From: CALJDF01 sp038121105 | Lineage (GTDB): Bacteria; Pseudomonadota; Alphaproteobacteria; SHVP01 | Length of the DNA stretch: 64,000 bases | Assembly: GCA_038121105.1 (NCBI GenBank) | Contig: JAYONB010000007.1 | Coordinates: 128,170 to 192,169 of the forward strand | Reading direction: 5' to 3' | Part shown: in pieces, positions 1 to 7,026 of the stretch | Numbering within the stretch: position 1 is the stretch's first letter | How the letters are laid out: every line of letters starts with the position of its first letter | Notes under the pieces: model-generated | What the model was told of the DNA's origin: nothing | What the model saw: the letters and a program-made list of their open reading frames with translations, nothing else | Database searches by the model: none | Translations under genes and position numbers: made by a program

Positions 1-424
1 CGACACCGAGCAACAGCACCTGGCCGCCCAGATCGTGTACCCGACCGACCGCGCTCTCAGGGCCGTGCGGCGGCAGGGTCATCGGCACGTCGACGATCTC
101 CTTCGCGCGCGGCCCCACCGCCGCCCAGGCAAAGGGATGATCGCCGCGCCGCGCGTCGGGCCGTCGCCACAACGTCTGCGCCACCACACCGAGATCGAGG
201 TCGGCGGGCGTGGTGGCCGGGTCGAACACATGATCGTCGTCCCCGGTCCACGACGGCATCACCACCGTGCCGTCCGGTCCGACCGTCATCAACAACGCCT
301 CGATCAGCCCCGCCGGTCCGCCGTCCACCGGCCGTACCGCGCGAAACGAGGTGTGCACCTGCACCACCGCGCCGGTCATCACGCCCAACGCACGAAGTTG
401 ATCGGCGATCGCGCTGGGGGTCAT
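1..424 (-). CDS. AAC(3)-family aminoglycoside N-acetyltransferase-like protein, 3' end cut by window
   Basis: The minus frame is open from an ATG at 424 to the window edge, giving 141 codons of the N-terminal half. The translation matches the Antibiotic_NAT (AAC(3)) family: an early HTSFRAV segment, the core GTVVMPSWTGDD, then HPFAWAAVGPRAKEI and finally GGQVLLLGV, which is the order expected in AAC(3) enzymes. These enzymes transfer acetyl from acetyl-CoA to an amino group, classically the 3-amino group of aminoglycosides. Many chromosomal members have unknown physiological substrates, so resistance is not proven. It lies 20 bp downstream of the SIMPL gene on the same strand and may be the last gene of that run. 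No clear ribosome binding site precedes the ATG. Confidence 0.8.
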   Translation of the reverse strand, partial: MTPSAIADQLRALGVMTGAVVQVHTSFRAVRPVDGGPAGLIEALLMTVGPDGTVVMPSWTGDDDHVFDPATTPADLDLGVVAQTLWRRPDARRGDHPFAWAAVGPRAKEIVDVPMTLPPHGPESAVGRVHDLGGQVLLLGV

Positions 425-444
425 CGTGTTGGTTGGCTGGCCGC

Positions 445-1134
445 CTAGCGCAGCTCGAACGTCACCGCGAGGTCCATCGACAGCGTGGACGTACCCGCCG
501 CAACCGGCACGCTCGCCAACGCTTCGGACCGGAAGCGCGCCGGTGCGGGCCCGCCGCCACGCCCGGTTTCCGAAATCGTCATGACGCGGCCCAACCGGGC
601 CCCGGCCGCTTCCGCCATCATGGCCGCTTTGCGTTGCGCGTCTTTGACCGCGGCAATGCGCAAGCGGTCTTGCACGGCCTCGTCGGGCGCAACGAAGAAC
701 GTCACGCCGTTCAGCGAATTGGCGCCGCCTTTGATCAACGCATCGAGCGTGTCGCCGACGATCGCCGTGTCGCGCACCAGGGCCGTCACGGTGTTCGTCG
801 CCCGATAGCCGACGATCCGCCGCGCCTGCCCCCGCCCCTCGACCTGATCGAACACCGGCGAGACGTTGAACCCCGAGGTTTGGATATCCGCCTCGGCCAC
901 CCCCGCGGCGCGCAAGGCGGCAAATACGCCGCGCATCGCCGCGCTGTTTTGATCGACCGCCTCGCCGGCGCTCTTGGCTTGGCTCACCACACCGGCGCTG
1001 ACGCGCGCGCGGTCCGGCGTCGCGTCGACCTCGGCATGACCGCTCACCGAAATCGTCCGCGCCGGTTCCGCGGCGTGGGCCTCGGCCGATAGCCCCACCG
1101 TCATCGCAACGAACGCAATCAAAAAGGCTCGCAT
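445..1134 (-). CDS. SIMPL-domain (DUF541) periplasmic protein
   Basis: The product has 229 residues. Residues 1-21 form a Sec signal peptide (MRAFLIAFVAMTVGLSAEAHA, cut after AHA). The rest is a SIMPL/DUF541 domain, beginning with TISVSGHAEVDATPDRARVS and continuing with the typical ALRAAGV-IQTSGFNVSP stretch. The family is periplasmic or outer-membrane associated (E. coli YggE is a member) and is linked to oxidative stress protection, without a defined reaction. The start at 1134 is preferred over an upstream GTG-type start because the signal peptide begins there and GGGAG sits about eight bases upstream. It follows the ThrRS gene closely, with a 63-bp gap, so co-transcription is plausible. 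Confidence 0.85.
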   Translation of the reverse strand: MRAFLIAFVAMTVGLSAEAHAAEPARTISVSGHAEVDATPDRARVSAGVVSQAKSAGEAVDQNSAAMRGVFAALRAAGVAEADIQTSGFNVSPVFDQVEGRGQARRIVGYRATNTVTALVRDTAIVGDTLDALIKGGANSLNGVTFFVAPDEAVQDRLRIAAVKDAQRKAAMMAEAAGARLGRVMTISETGRGGGPAPARFRSEALASVPVAAGTSTLSMDLAVTFELR

Positions 1135-1197
1135 GGTTTTACTCCCATTGATGTCGGGCCACGATGCCATGCCCGCACCCTGGTGCGCGACTCTCGT

Positions 1198-2385
1198 TTA
1201 GCGAAACGCTTCCTCGCGCAGTGCCGCGATCACGGCCTCAACAGTCATCGCCTCTTGCACGCCATCGCGGCGGCGCAGTGTGATCTGATCGCCGGCGGCC
1301 TCACGGGCGCCCACCGCGGCCAACAACGGAATGCCGGCGTCGCGCGCATCGACCACCTTGCGCGCCAACCGCTCTGGGCGCACGTCGGGCACCGCGCGAT
1401 AGCCCGCCGCCGCCAACCAGTCGACGACGGATTTGGCGTAGGCCACCTGCGCATCCGTGATGCTCGCCACCACGATTTGATCGGGCGCGAGCCACAGCGG
1501 CAGATTGCCCTCGTGGTGTTCCAGCAACATGCCGATGAACCGCTCGACGCTCCCCAACACCGCATGATGGATCATCACCGGGCGGACCCGACCGCCCCCG
1601 GCATCGACGTAGGCCGCGTCCAGGCGCTCGGGTAGCACCATATCGAGCTGCACCGTCCCGCATTGCCATTCGCGCCCGTGACTGTCGCGTAAGTGAAAGT
1701 CGAGCTTGGGGCCGAAGAACGCGCCCTCGCCCGGATCGACGCGGTAGGCAATTCCGGCGGCTTTGGCCGCGGCCTCGAGCCGCGCCTCGACTGCATCCCA
1801 CGCCGCATCGTCGCCGGCCCGCACCTCGGGCCGCGTCGAAAACGCGACCTGCACATCGTCGAACCCGAAGTCGGCATAGACCTTGTGCAACAGGCCGCAA
1901 AACCGCGCGACCTCGTCCTCGATCTGGTCCTCGGCGCAAAAGATATGCGCATCGTCCTGCACGAAGCTGCGCCCGCGCATCAGGCCCATCAGCGCCCCGG
2001 AGGGTTCGTCGCGATGGTACATACCGAACTCGCTATAGCGGATCGGCAAATCGCTAAACGAACGCACGCGTTTGTTGAACACCTGCACGTGCCCGGGACA
2101 ACTCATCGGTTTCAGGGCCCGCGATTGGCCGCCGTCTTCGAACGCAAACATGTTGTCGCCGAACTTTTCCCAATGACCGCTACGCTCCCACAGCTTTCGG
2201 TCCAGCAGCACCGGCGTGCGAATCTCACGAAAGCCGAGCCCGCGCATGCGCGCCCGGATCGTCTCTTCGACGATGCGAAACAGGGCAAAGCCGCGGGGGT
2301 GCCAAAACACCATGCCCGCCGCTTCCTCCTGCTGATGCCAAAGGTCCATGCGGTTGGCGATTGCGCGATGATCGTGGTCGTCCAT
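1198..2385 (-). CDS. thrS: Short threonine-tRNA ligase (no TGS or editing domain)
   Basis: The product charges tRNA-Thr with threonine. The 395 residues contain only the class II catalytic core and the anticodon-binding domain. The usual bacterial enzyme has about 640 residues, with N-terminal TGS and editing domains that are absent here. Class II motif 2 is visible around RYSEFGMYHRDEPSG (117-131). The expected zinc ligands are Cys96 (MSCPGH), His147 (QDDAHIF) and His273 (MIHHAVLGS), and motif 3 is GSVERFIGMLLEHHEG. The C-terminal anticodon-binding domain begins near residue 300. GAGGAG lies eight bases before the ATG. A Thr-codon leader and terminator lie directly upstream. It may be a second, stress-induced ThrRS copy. 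Absence of the editing domain means mischarging with Ser could not be corrected in cis. Confidence 0.93.
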   Translation of the reverse strand: MDDHDHRAIANRMDLWHQQEEAAGMVFWHPRGFALFRIVEETIRARMRGLGFREIRTPVLLDRKLWERSGHWEKFGDNMFAFEDGGQSRALKPMSCPGHVQVFNKRVRSFSDLPIRYSEFGMYHRDEPSGALMGLMRGRSFVQDDAHIFCAEDQIEDEVARFCGLLHKVYADFGFDDVQVAFSTRPEVRAGDDAAWDAVEARLEAAAKAAGIAYRVDPGEGAFFGPKLDFHLRDSHGREWQCGTVQLDMVLPERLDAAYVDAGGGRVRPVMIHHAVLGSVERFIGMLLEHHEGNLPLWLAPDQIVVASITDAQVAYAKSVVDWLAAAGYRAVPDVRPERLARKVVDARDAGIPLLAAVGAREAAGDQITLRRRDGVQEAMTVEAVIAALREEAFR

Positions 2386-2434
2386 GTCGTTTTCTCCTCA
2401 TCAAAAAAGCCGGGAGAAGACGGGCACCAGACAC

Positions 2435-2466
2435 AAAAAAGGCCCCGTCCGGATACCGGCGGAGCC
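2435..2466 (-). terminator. Attenuator terminator upstream of thrS
   Basis: Read on the minus strand, GGCTCCGCCGG and CCGGACGGGGCC form an 11-bp stem with one bulged A and a three-base loop, followed at once by six T residues (2435-2440). This is a canonical intrinsic terminator. It ends 49 bp before the thrS start codon and begins 23 bp after the leader-peptide stop codon. Its 5' arm is shared with the antiterminator pairing at 2457-2520, so the two structures cannot form together. Confidence 0.85.
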
Positions 2467-2520
2467 TGGGGTGGTTATTGATGCTGTACTTAGCGCACGT
2501 CAAAACCCCACGGCCCGCCG
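2457..2520 (-). promoter_or_regulatory. Antiterminator pairing (segments 2 and 3) of the thrS attenuator
   Basis: Segment 2 (2505-2520, inside leader codons 16-21) and segment 3 (2457-2472) are inverted repeats of 16 bases. They pair over 15 positions with two single-base bulges. Segment 3 overlaps the 5' arm of the terminator. A ribosome stalled on the Thr codons just upstream would leave segment 2 free to sequester segment 3. A ribosome reaching the stop codon at 2490 would cover segment 2 and let the terminator form. The geometry is seen directly; the mechanism is inferred by analogy with classical amino-acid attenuators. Confidence 0.8.
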
Positions 2521-2567
2521 CTGCGGGTCGTGGTGGTGGTGTTCAGTGCCTGAAGCATCATCAACAT
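2490..2567 (-). CDS. Threonine-rich leader peptide of thrS
   Basis: A 25-codon frame starts ATG at 2567 and ends TAA at 2490. It begins MLMMLQALN, then has five consecutive Thr codons (ACC ACC ACC ACG ACC, residues 10-14), then RSGGPWGFDVR. An AGGG element lies about eight bases before the first ATG; internal ATGs at residues 3 and 4 could also serve. A run of five codons for the amino acid used by the downstream enzyme, followed by exclusive antiterminator and terminator stems, is the signature of a control peptide rather than a functional product. It lies 51 bp after the stop of the upstream methyltransferase, so its promoter may lie in that gene's 3' end or farther upstream. Confidence 0.82.
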   Translation of the reverse strand: MLMMLQALNTTTTTRSGGPWGFDVR

Positions 2568-2618
2568 GGCGCGGACCCTAAGTCCGGTCGCGAAAGGGTT
2601 CAATGTTCTATTGGTCTG

Positions 2619-3431
2619 CTAGGACAAAAGCGTCCGTTTGACGATGAGCCCCTGCCCCGTGGGGAGCTCCAAAATCCGTTGGCTGCGCGCGGCAAACCAG
2701 GCCTGGTAGGCATCGAACATGGGCTCGTATTCCGACCGCCCGAAATCGTCCAGCAAGATCACGCCGTTCTCGGGAATGCGATCGTAAAAGAACTCAAGCG
2801 CGGCGATCTCCGCCCCCGCGCAGTTCATATCCAAATGTAGGAACACAACTTTCTCCGGGGCGGTCTCGGTCAAGACGTCCGGTACCGTGCCCGCCACGAC
2901 ATGCACGTTAGGCCAAGGCGCAAAGCGCGCCCGCACTTGCGCTTCCAATCCGTCGGCGGAGAACGTCGGCCCCGACAAGCGCATTTCCGTCTCGGTGGCA
3001 TAGCGACTGTCCAGTCCTTGGAACGTATCGTAAAGGTAGAAGTCGCGATCCGGCGCGATGGCCGAGCCCAACGTGCCCAGCGCGGTCACCGCATAAAGCC
3101 CTTCGTAAACCCCGCATTCGACCAACGCCCCCTCATGACCCAACGAGGTCGAGATCGCCCAACAATACGTATGCAGCCGCCACAGTTTGTGCAGATCTTC
3201 GGGTTGTTGGCACGCGTTGCCCGCGACTTCCATGAACGTGCGGTCGCGGGTGAAACCGAGATTGCGTGCAATGGCAATGAGGTTGTCCGCCATAAAGGTG
3301 CGCACACCGTGCTCTCGACACACACGCTGCATGTCGTGCGCGCTTTCGCGGACGCGGCTACGCGCGGTGAGCGGAAGGCCCACCGAATAAAAGCTCATGG
3401 CCTCGTAATCGGGCACCGGGGATTCTGTCAT
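2619..3431 (-). CDS. TylF/MycF-like class I SAM-dependent O-methyltransferase
   Basis: The 270-residue product resembles the macrocin O-methyltransferase (TylF) family. It has a glycine-rich SAM site around ALVECGVYEGLYAVTALG, an acidic strand end at FYLYDTFQGLDSR, and the metal-binding acidic cluster FLHLDMN and GVILLDDFG. Family members methylate hydroxyl groups of sugars or small molecules in a Mg-dependent way. The substrate here is not apparent. The ATG at 3431 is preferred to a GTG three codons upstream; neither has a strong ribosome binding site. It lies on the same strand just upstream of the thrS leader. TylF-type enzymes also occur in surface-glycan loci, but no glycan genes are seen nearby. 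Confidence 0.75.
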   Translation of the reverse strand: MTESPVPDYEAMSFYSVGLPLTARSRVRESAHDMQRVCREHGVRTFMADNLIAIARNLGFTRDRTFMEVAGNACQQPEDLHKLWRLHTYCWAISTSLGHEGALVECGVYEGLYAVTALGTLGSAIAPDRDFYLYDTFQGLDSRYATETEMRLSGPTFSADGLEAQVRARFAPWPNVHVVAGTVPDVLTETAPEKVVFLHLDMNCAGAEIAALEFFYDRIPENGVILLDDFGRSEYEPMFDAYQAWFAARSQRILELPTGQGLIVKRTLLS

Positions 3432-3473
3432 GTGCCGCACGCTAGGCCGTCTTGGTGAACAAACCCTTAAGGG

Positions 3474-4166
3474 CTAGGACGGCGGGGCCGAGACCTCGGC
3501 GCGCGCCAAATTGTCGAGCAACGTCGGATCGTCCGGAAAGCGCTTCAGCGCCTCGCGGTAGTCCGCCACCGCCGAGGCATAGTCCCCAGTCGCATGATGC
3601 GCCAAGCCGCGCGCGAGATAGCCGAACCCGTCGCCGTAGCGGATCAAACGGCTCGCCTCCTCGCGCAGTCGGGCATGATCGCCCAGGCGCAATAACGCCT
3701 CGACGCGGGTCCGCACCGCCAAGTCAGGAACGATGCCTTCGATCACGGGCGTCTCGGCACAGCGCGTCAGGGCCGCACGTTCCAGCGCCACGCGACAGAT
3801 CACCTGAATCTGGCGCAAGGCCTGCGCCGCGATTTCGGTGTTCGCCGGATCGCGTCGCGCGTCGGGCGACCCGGTGGCGTGGGCCACCGTCTCGTGGCAG
3901 GTGTCGATCATCGCAGCGCCGTCTTGGGTTGGGCTGCCTTGGATGCACGCGCTCAGCGAGTCGCGGGCCGCGGCCGCCGGGTCGGAGTCGAACACGCCCA
4001 ACCACCACAGCCCGGCTGCGACGATCAGCACGTCCACCACGATCCCGCCGACGATAAAGTAGGTGAGATAGCGCCGGTTCATGCTGCGCATCTTGGCCAT
4101 CGCCGTCTGGAATAAAGACGGTGGGTCGGTCTTGGGATCCTCGGGTTCGCTCACGGGCGGCATCAT
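3474..4166 (-). CDS. Membrane-anchored TPR-like hypothetical protein
   Basis: The 230-residue protein starts with a charged cytoplasmic segment of about 30 residues, followed by one transmembrane helix (around 34-57, YLTYFIVGGIVVDVLIVAAG). A soluble region follows with several Cys residues, and the C-terminal part has TPR-like helices (GYLARGLAHHATGDYASAVADYREALKRFPD appears in segments near 175-210). This suggests a type II anchored periplasmic scaffold. No enzymatic motif is visible and I do not recognise a named family. It is transcribed toward the methyltransferase, with a gap of about 40 bp. Confidence 0.7.
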   Translation of the reverse strand: MMPPVSEPEDPKTDPPSLFQTAMAKMRSMNRRYLTYFIVGGIVVDVLIVAAGLWWLGVFDSDPAAAARDSLSACIQGSPTQDGAAMIDTCHETVAHATGSPDARRDPANTEIAAQALRQIQVICRVALERAALTRCAETPVIEGIVPDLAVRTRVEALLRLGDHARLREEASRLIRYGDGFGYLARGLAHHATGDYASAVADYREALKRFPDDPTLLDNLARAEVSAPPS

Positions 4167-4196
4167 AGCCGTCCCGTGACGCCAAGGGGCCAGGCA

Positions 4197-4433
4197 TTAG
4201 TTCAGCGGCCAACGCCACCACGGCGTTTGGGACACCGACCTTACCTCGCCGGCGGTCACCCCGATATCGCGCCGCCCGCGGGCATCCAGCAGGCCCAGCG
4301 CGGCTCGGTCGCGACGCGCTTTGACCCAGCGTCGCGCCAACACCGCCAAGACCTTGGTGAGACGCGGCATGGCACCCCGACGGGGCTCAATCCGGTGGGT
4401 TTCGGTAAGGTCGCCCATTGCAATCTCGGCCAT
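4197..4433 (-). CDS. DUF1127 (YjiS-like) small protein
   Basis: This is a 78-residue basic protein. The C-terminal half LARRWVKARRDRAALGLLD, then GRRDIGVTAGEV, is the DUF1127 signature (a short arginine-rich helix-turn followed by R-DIG). Alphaproteobacterial DUF1127 proteins are small regulators, some RNA-associated and involved in phosphate or carbon metabolism; no reaction is known. The ATG at 4433 is chosen because AGGA lies seven bases upstream. It is divergent from the LysR gene at 4588, so the two share a 154-bp control region. Confidence 0.75.
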   Translation of the reverse strand: MAEIAMGDLTETHRIEPRRGAMPRLTKVLAVLARRWVKARRDRAALGLLDARGRRDIGVTAGEVRSVSQTPWWRWPLN

Positions 4434-4535
4434 CGGTCTATCCTTTTGCGCCCGCATTTCTGCGGATTTTCGGGAATCTCGGGCGGTAGGCCCACCTGGT
4501 TCTTGCGCCTCAAATAAGGGGCAGACCCGCCCATC

Positions 4536-4552
4536 AATCAAACGAATTGATT
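4536..4552. promoter_or_regulatory. 17-bp dyad in the DUF1127-LysR divergent promoter
   Basis: AATCAA (4536-4541) and TTGATT (4547-4552) form a perfect 6-bp inverted repeat around ACGAA. The dyad lies 35 bp before the LysR start, in the most AT-rich part of the gap. Size and location suit a LysR-type autoregulatory site; binding is inferred. Confidence 0.4.
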
Positions 4553-4587
4553 TGAAGCCACCAATCAGAATTGCTTATGTCAGGGTC

Positions 4588-5511
4588 ATGCACCGCAATC
4601 TCGATATCGACCTCCTGCGCACTCTCGTGGCCATCGCCGAGACCGGCTCGTTCACCGCGGCGGCCGATCAGATCGGGCGCACCCAATCGGCGATCTCGAT
4701 GCAGATGAAGCGATTGGAAGAACAGATCGAGCGCCCGCTTTTTGTCCGCGACGGGCGCACCAGCACGCTCACCCCGGCCGGCCATGACTTGCTCGACTAC
4801 GCGCGCCGGATCTTACGATTGCAGGACGCCGCCCTGTCGTCCCTCCGCGAACCGGAGATGGAGGGCGTGGTCCGCGTCGGCATCCCCGACGATTACGTCG
4901 GCGTGTTCATGCCGCCGATCCTTGCCCGTTTCGCGCGATCCCATCCGCGCGTCCAAGTCGATCTGCGCTGCGAAACCTCCGACCGGTTGCGCGATTCCCT
5001 GTTGGCCGGCGAAATCGATTTGGCGGTCGTCACCTGCGGCGCATTGACCGAAGAAAGCCAGCCGCTCAAAAAAGAAGCCGTCGTGTGGGCTGCCCCGCGC
5101 GAGCATCGCGTCGAAGACGAACCCGTTCTGCCGCTCGCCCTGTTCGCGGCCCCGTGTCGGGTGCGCGAATCGACCATCCAAGCGTTCGACAAAATGGATC
5201 GCGACCATCGCATCGCGTACGTCTCGCCCTCGCTGATGGGATTGTTCGCCGCGGTGAACGCCGGGCTCGCCGTCACCACCATCGGCCGCAGTGCGCTGAC
5301 CTCGGGAATGCGTACGCTGACCGAGGAAGACGGCTTTCCGCCGCTGCCCGACATCGTCCTGACGTTGGAGCGTACCCCGCGCGAACGCTCCGCTGCGGTC
5401 GAAGCGCTGGCGACGCACATCATCGAATCGTTTCGCGACGAAGCGAACGTCCCGCGGGTCCCGCCCAACGCGGGCCCGGAATATTGGCAGCGCCCCAGCG
5501 CCGCCGAGTAG
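4588..5511 (+). CDS. LysR-family transcriptional regulator
   Basis: The 307-residue regulator has an N-terminal winged HTH (residues 1-60), including LLRTLVAIAETGSFTAAADQ and the recognition helix RTQSAISMQMKRLEEQI. A LysR substrate-binding domain starts near residue 90 (GVVRVGIPDDYVGVFMPPIL) and should bind a small co-inducer. The open frame extends upstream, but homology starts at MHRNLDIDLL, so ATG 4588 is used; an AGGG lies close upstream. It is divergent from the DUF1127 gene and probably controls it or itself. The gshA gene ends five bases after this gene on the opposite strand. The effector is unknown. Confidence 0.88.
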   Translation: MHRNLDIDLLRTLVAIAETGSFTAAADQIGRTQSAISMQMKRLEEQIERPLFVRDGRTSTLTPAGHDLLDYARRILRLQDAALSSLREPEMEGVVRVGIPDDYVGVFMPPILARFARSHPRVQVDLRCETSDRLRDSLLAGEIDLAVVTCGALTEESQPLKKEAVVWAAPREHRVEDEPVLPLALFAAPCRVRESTIQAFDKMDRDHRIAYVSPSLMGLFAAVNAGLAVTTIGRSALTSGMRTLTEEDGFPPLPDIVLTLERTPRERSAAVEALATHIIESFRDEANVPRVPPNAGPEYWQRPSAAE

Positions 5512-5515
5512 CGAT

Positions 5516-6883
5516 CTAGTAGGCTTCTTCCTCGAAGACGGGGTCGACGTTGCCGCCCCAGGCGCCGGCGTAACGCACCAGCAGACCTTCGGCCGGCGCC
5601 TTGCCGCTGCGTTGAATGACGTCCAGCGGATCGAGGAACCCCGCTTCGTCGGTCCCCATGCCGTCGAGTCGGCCACGGTCGCGCAATCCGCCCCGCGCGA
5701 TCTCCAGCACGCGGCCGGCAAGATCACCCACCGTGCCGTTGCGGAACGGCGTCTTCAGCGCCGTCTTGGGCACTTCGGCGCGCAAATACTCATGCTCTTC
5801 CAGCGTGAAGTCTTTGACCAAATCCCACGCCGCATCGAGGGCGGATTGCGAATAGGTCAGCCCCACCCACAACGCCGGCAACGCGCAGATGCGGCCCCAC
5901 GGCCCGCTATCGGCGCCGCGAAACTCCAAAAACCGTTTCATGCGCACTTCGGGGAACAACGTCGTCATGTGGTCTTCCCAGTCGCGCAGCGTCGGCTTCT
6001 CGCCCGGTAGCGCGGGCAACTTGCCGTCGAGAAAATCGCGAAAGCTTTGGCCCGAGGCATCGAGATACGTGCCGTTGCGATAGACGAAGTACATCGGCAC
6101 ATCGAGCACATGATCGGCGTACCGCTCGAAGCTCATGCCGTCCTCGAACACGAACGGCAGAATGCCGCAGCGATCGGGATCGGTGTCCGTCCACACATGA
6201 CTGCGCAGCGACAAGAACCCGTTCGGCTTGCCTTCGGTGAAGGGCGAGTTGGCGAACAGCGCCGTCGCCACCGGCTGCAACGCCAGGCCGACGCGGAACT
6301 TCTTCACCATGTCGGCTTCGGATTGGAAGTCGAGGTTCACCTGCACCGTGCAGGTGCGAAACATCATATCGAGCCCCATCGAGCCCTTGGTCGGCATGTA
6401 GGCCATCATGATGCCGTAACGCCCTTTGGGCATGACGTGGACATCCTCGCGCCGCCACTTGGGATTGAAGCCCAATCCCAGCATCCCCGATCCGGTCTCC
6501 GCGCCGATCTCTTTGACCTGCTTGAGATGCGTGTTCACCTCGACGCAGGTCTCGTGAATGTTCTCCAGCGGCGCACCCGACAATTCGAACTGTCCGCCCG
6601 GCTCCAGCGTGATGCTTTGCCCGGCCATGGTCAGCGCGATCGGGTTGCCGTTCTCAAGGTGCGGCTCCCAGCCGAACCGCGTCAATCCGTCCAACAACGC
6701 GCGAATCCCGGGCGTACCCTCATAGGGCAACGGGCGCAGGGTCTTGAGGTCGAACGCGAATTTCTCGTGCTCGGTGCCGATGCGCCAATCCTCGGGCGGC
6801 TTGCATCCCGATTCGATGAAATCGACCATCTGTTGCTTGTTCTCGACCGGAATCCCGGGGTCGTCTGCCGGTGGCGCCGACAT
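5516..6883 (-). CDS. gshA: Glutamate-cysteine ligase, plant/alphaproteobacterial type
   Basis: The enzyme joins L-Glu and L-Cys with ATP to make gamma-glutamylcysteine, the first step of glutathione synthesis, in the cytosol. The 455 residues have the length and features of the plant-type (class 3) family: GTEHEKFAFD (36-45) and EPGGQFELSGAP (94-105), with metal- and glutamate-binding acidic residues. The rest continues without gaps (KGSMGLDMMFRTCTVQVNLD, EFRGADSGPWGRICALPALW). The ATG at 6883 has no strong ribosome binding site. It lies 143 bp downstream of rsmE on the same strand, a common alphaproteobacterial order. Convergent with the LysR gene. Confidence 0.93.
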   Translation of the reverse strand: MSAPPADDPGIPVENKQQMVDFIESGCKPPEDWRIGTEHEKFAFDLKTLRPLPYEGTPGIRALLDGLTRFGWEPHLENGNPIALTMAGQSITLEPGGQFELSGAPLENIHETCVEVNTHLKQVKEIGAETGSGMLGLGFNPKWRREDVHVMPKGRYGIMMAYMPTKGSMGLDMMFRTCTVQVNLDFQSEADMVKKFRVGLALQPVATALFANSPFTEGKPNGFLSLRSHVWTDTDPDRCGILPFVFEDGMSFERYADHVLDVPMYFVYRNGTYLDASGQSFRDFLDGKLPALPGEKPTLRDWEDHMTTLFPEVRMKRFLEFRGADSGPWGRICALPALWVGLTYSQSALDAAWDLVKDFTLEEHEYLRAEVPKTALKTPFRNGTVGDLAGRVLEIARGGLRDRGRLDGMGTDEAGFLDPLDVIQRSGKAPAEGLLVRYAGAWGGNVDPVFEEEAY

Positions 6884-7026
6884 AGCTAGTCGGCCACCCG
6901 GCGGGGCGTGTCACACGCGTTCATCGATGATCTTCCGAAGTCGTTACCGATTGTTGGCCCGCAGTATTGCCGCCCTCGATTCGGAATGCAAAGCAGGTAA
7001 GTCCGTCGCGCAACCCTGCCATGCGC

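Noticed and set aside
2225..2503. A 92-codon minus frame running through the attenuator into thrS
   Set aside because: It starts at a TTG in the leader, crosses the terminator stem and overlaps thrS in another frame. The Thr-leader reading explains the region better.
2386..2619. A T-box riboswitch before thrS
   Set aside because: No T-box consensus or specifier-loop arrangement is visible. The Thr codons, stop codon and alternative stems indicate a peptide attenuator.
6921..7022. A 33-codon minus frame between rsmE and gshA
   Set aside because: It starts four bases after the rsmE stop but lacks a ribosome binding site, and the translation matches nothing I recognise.
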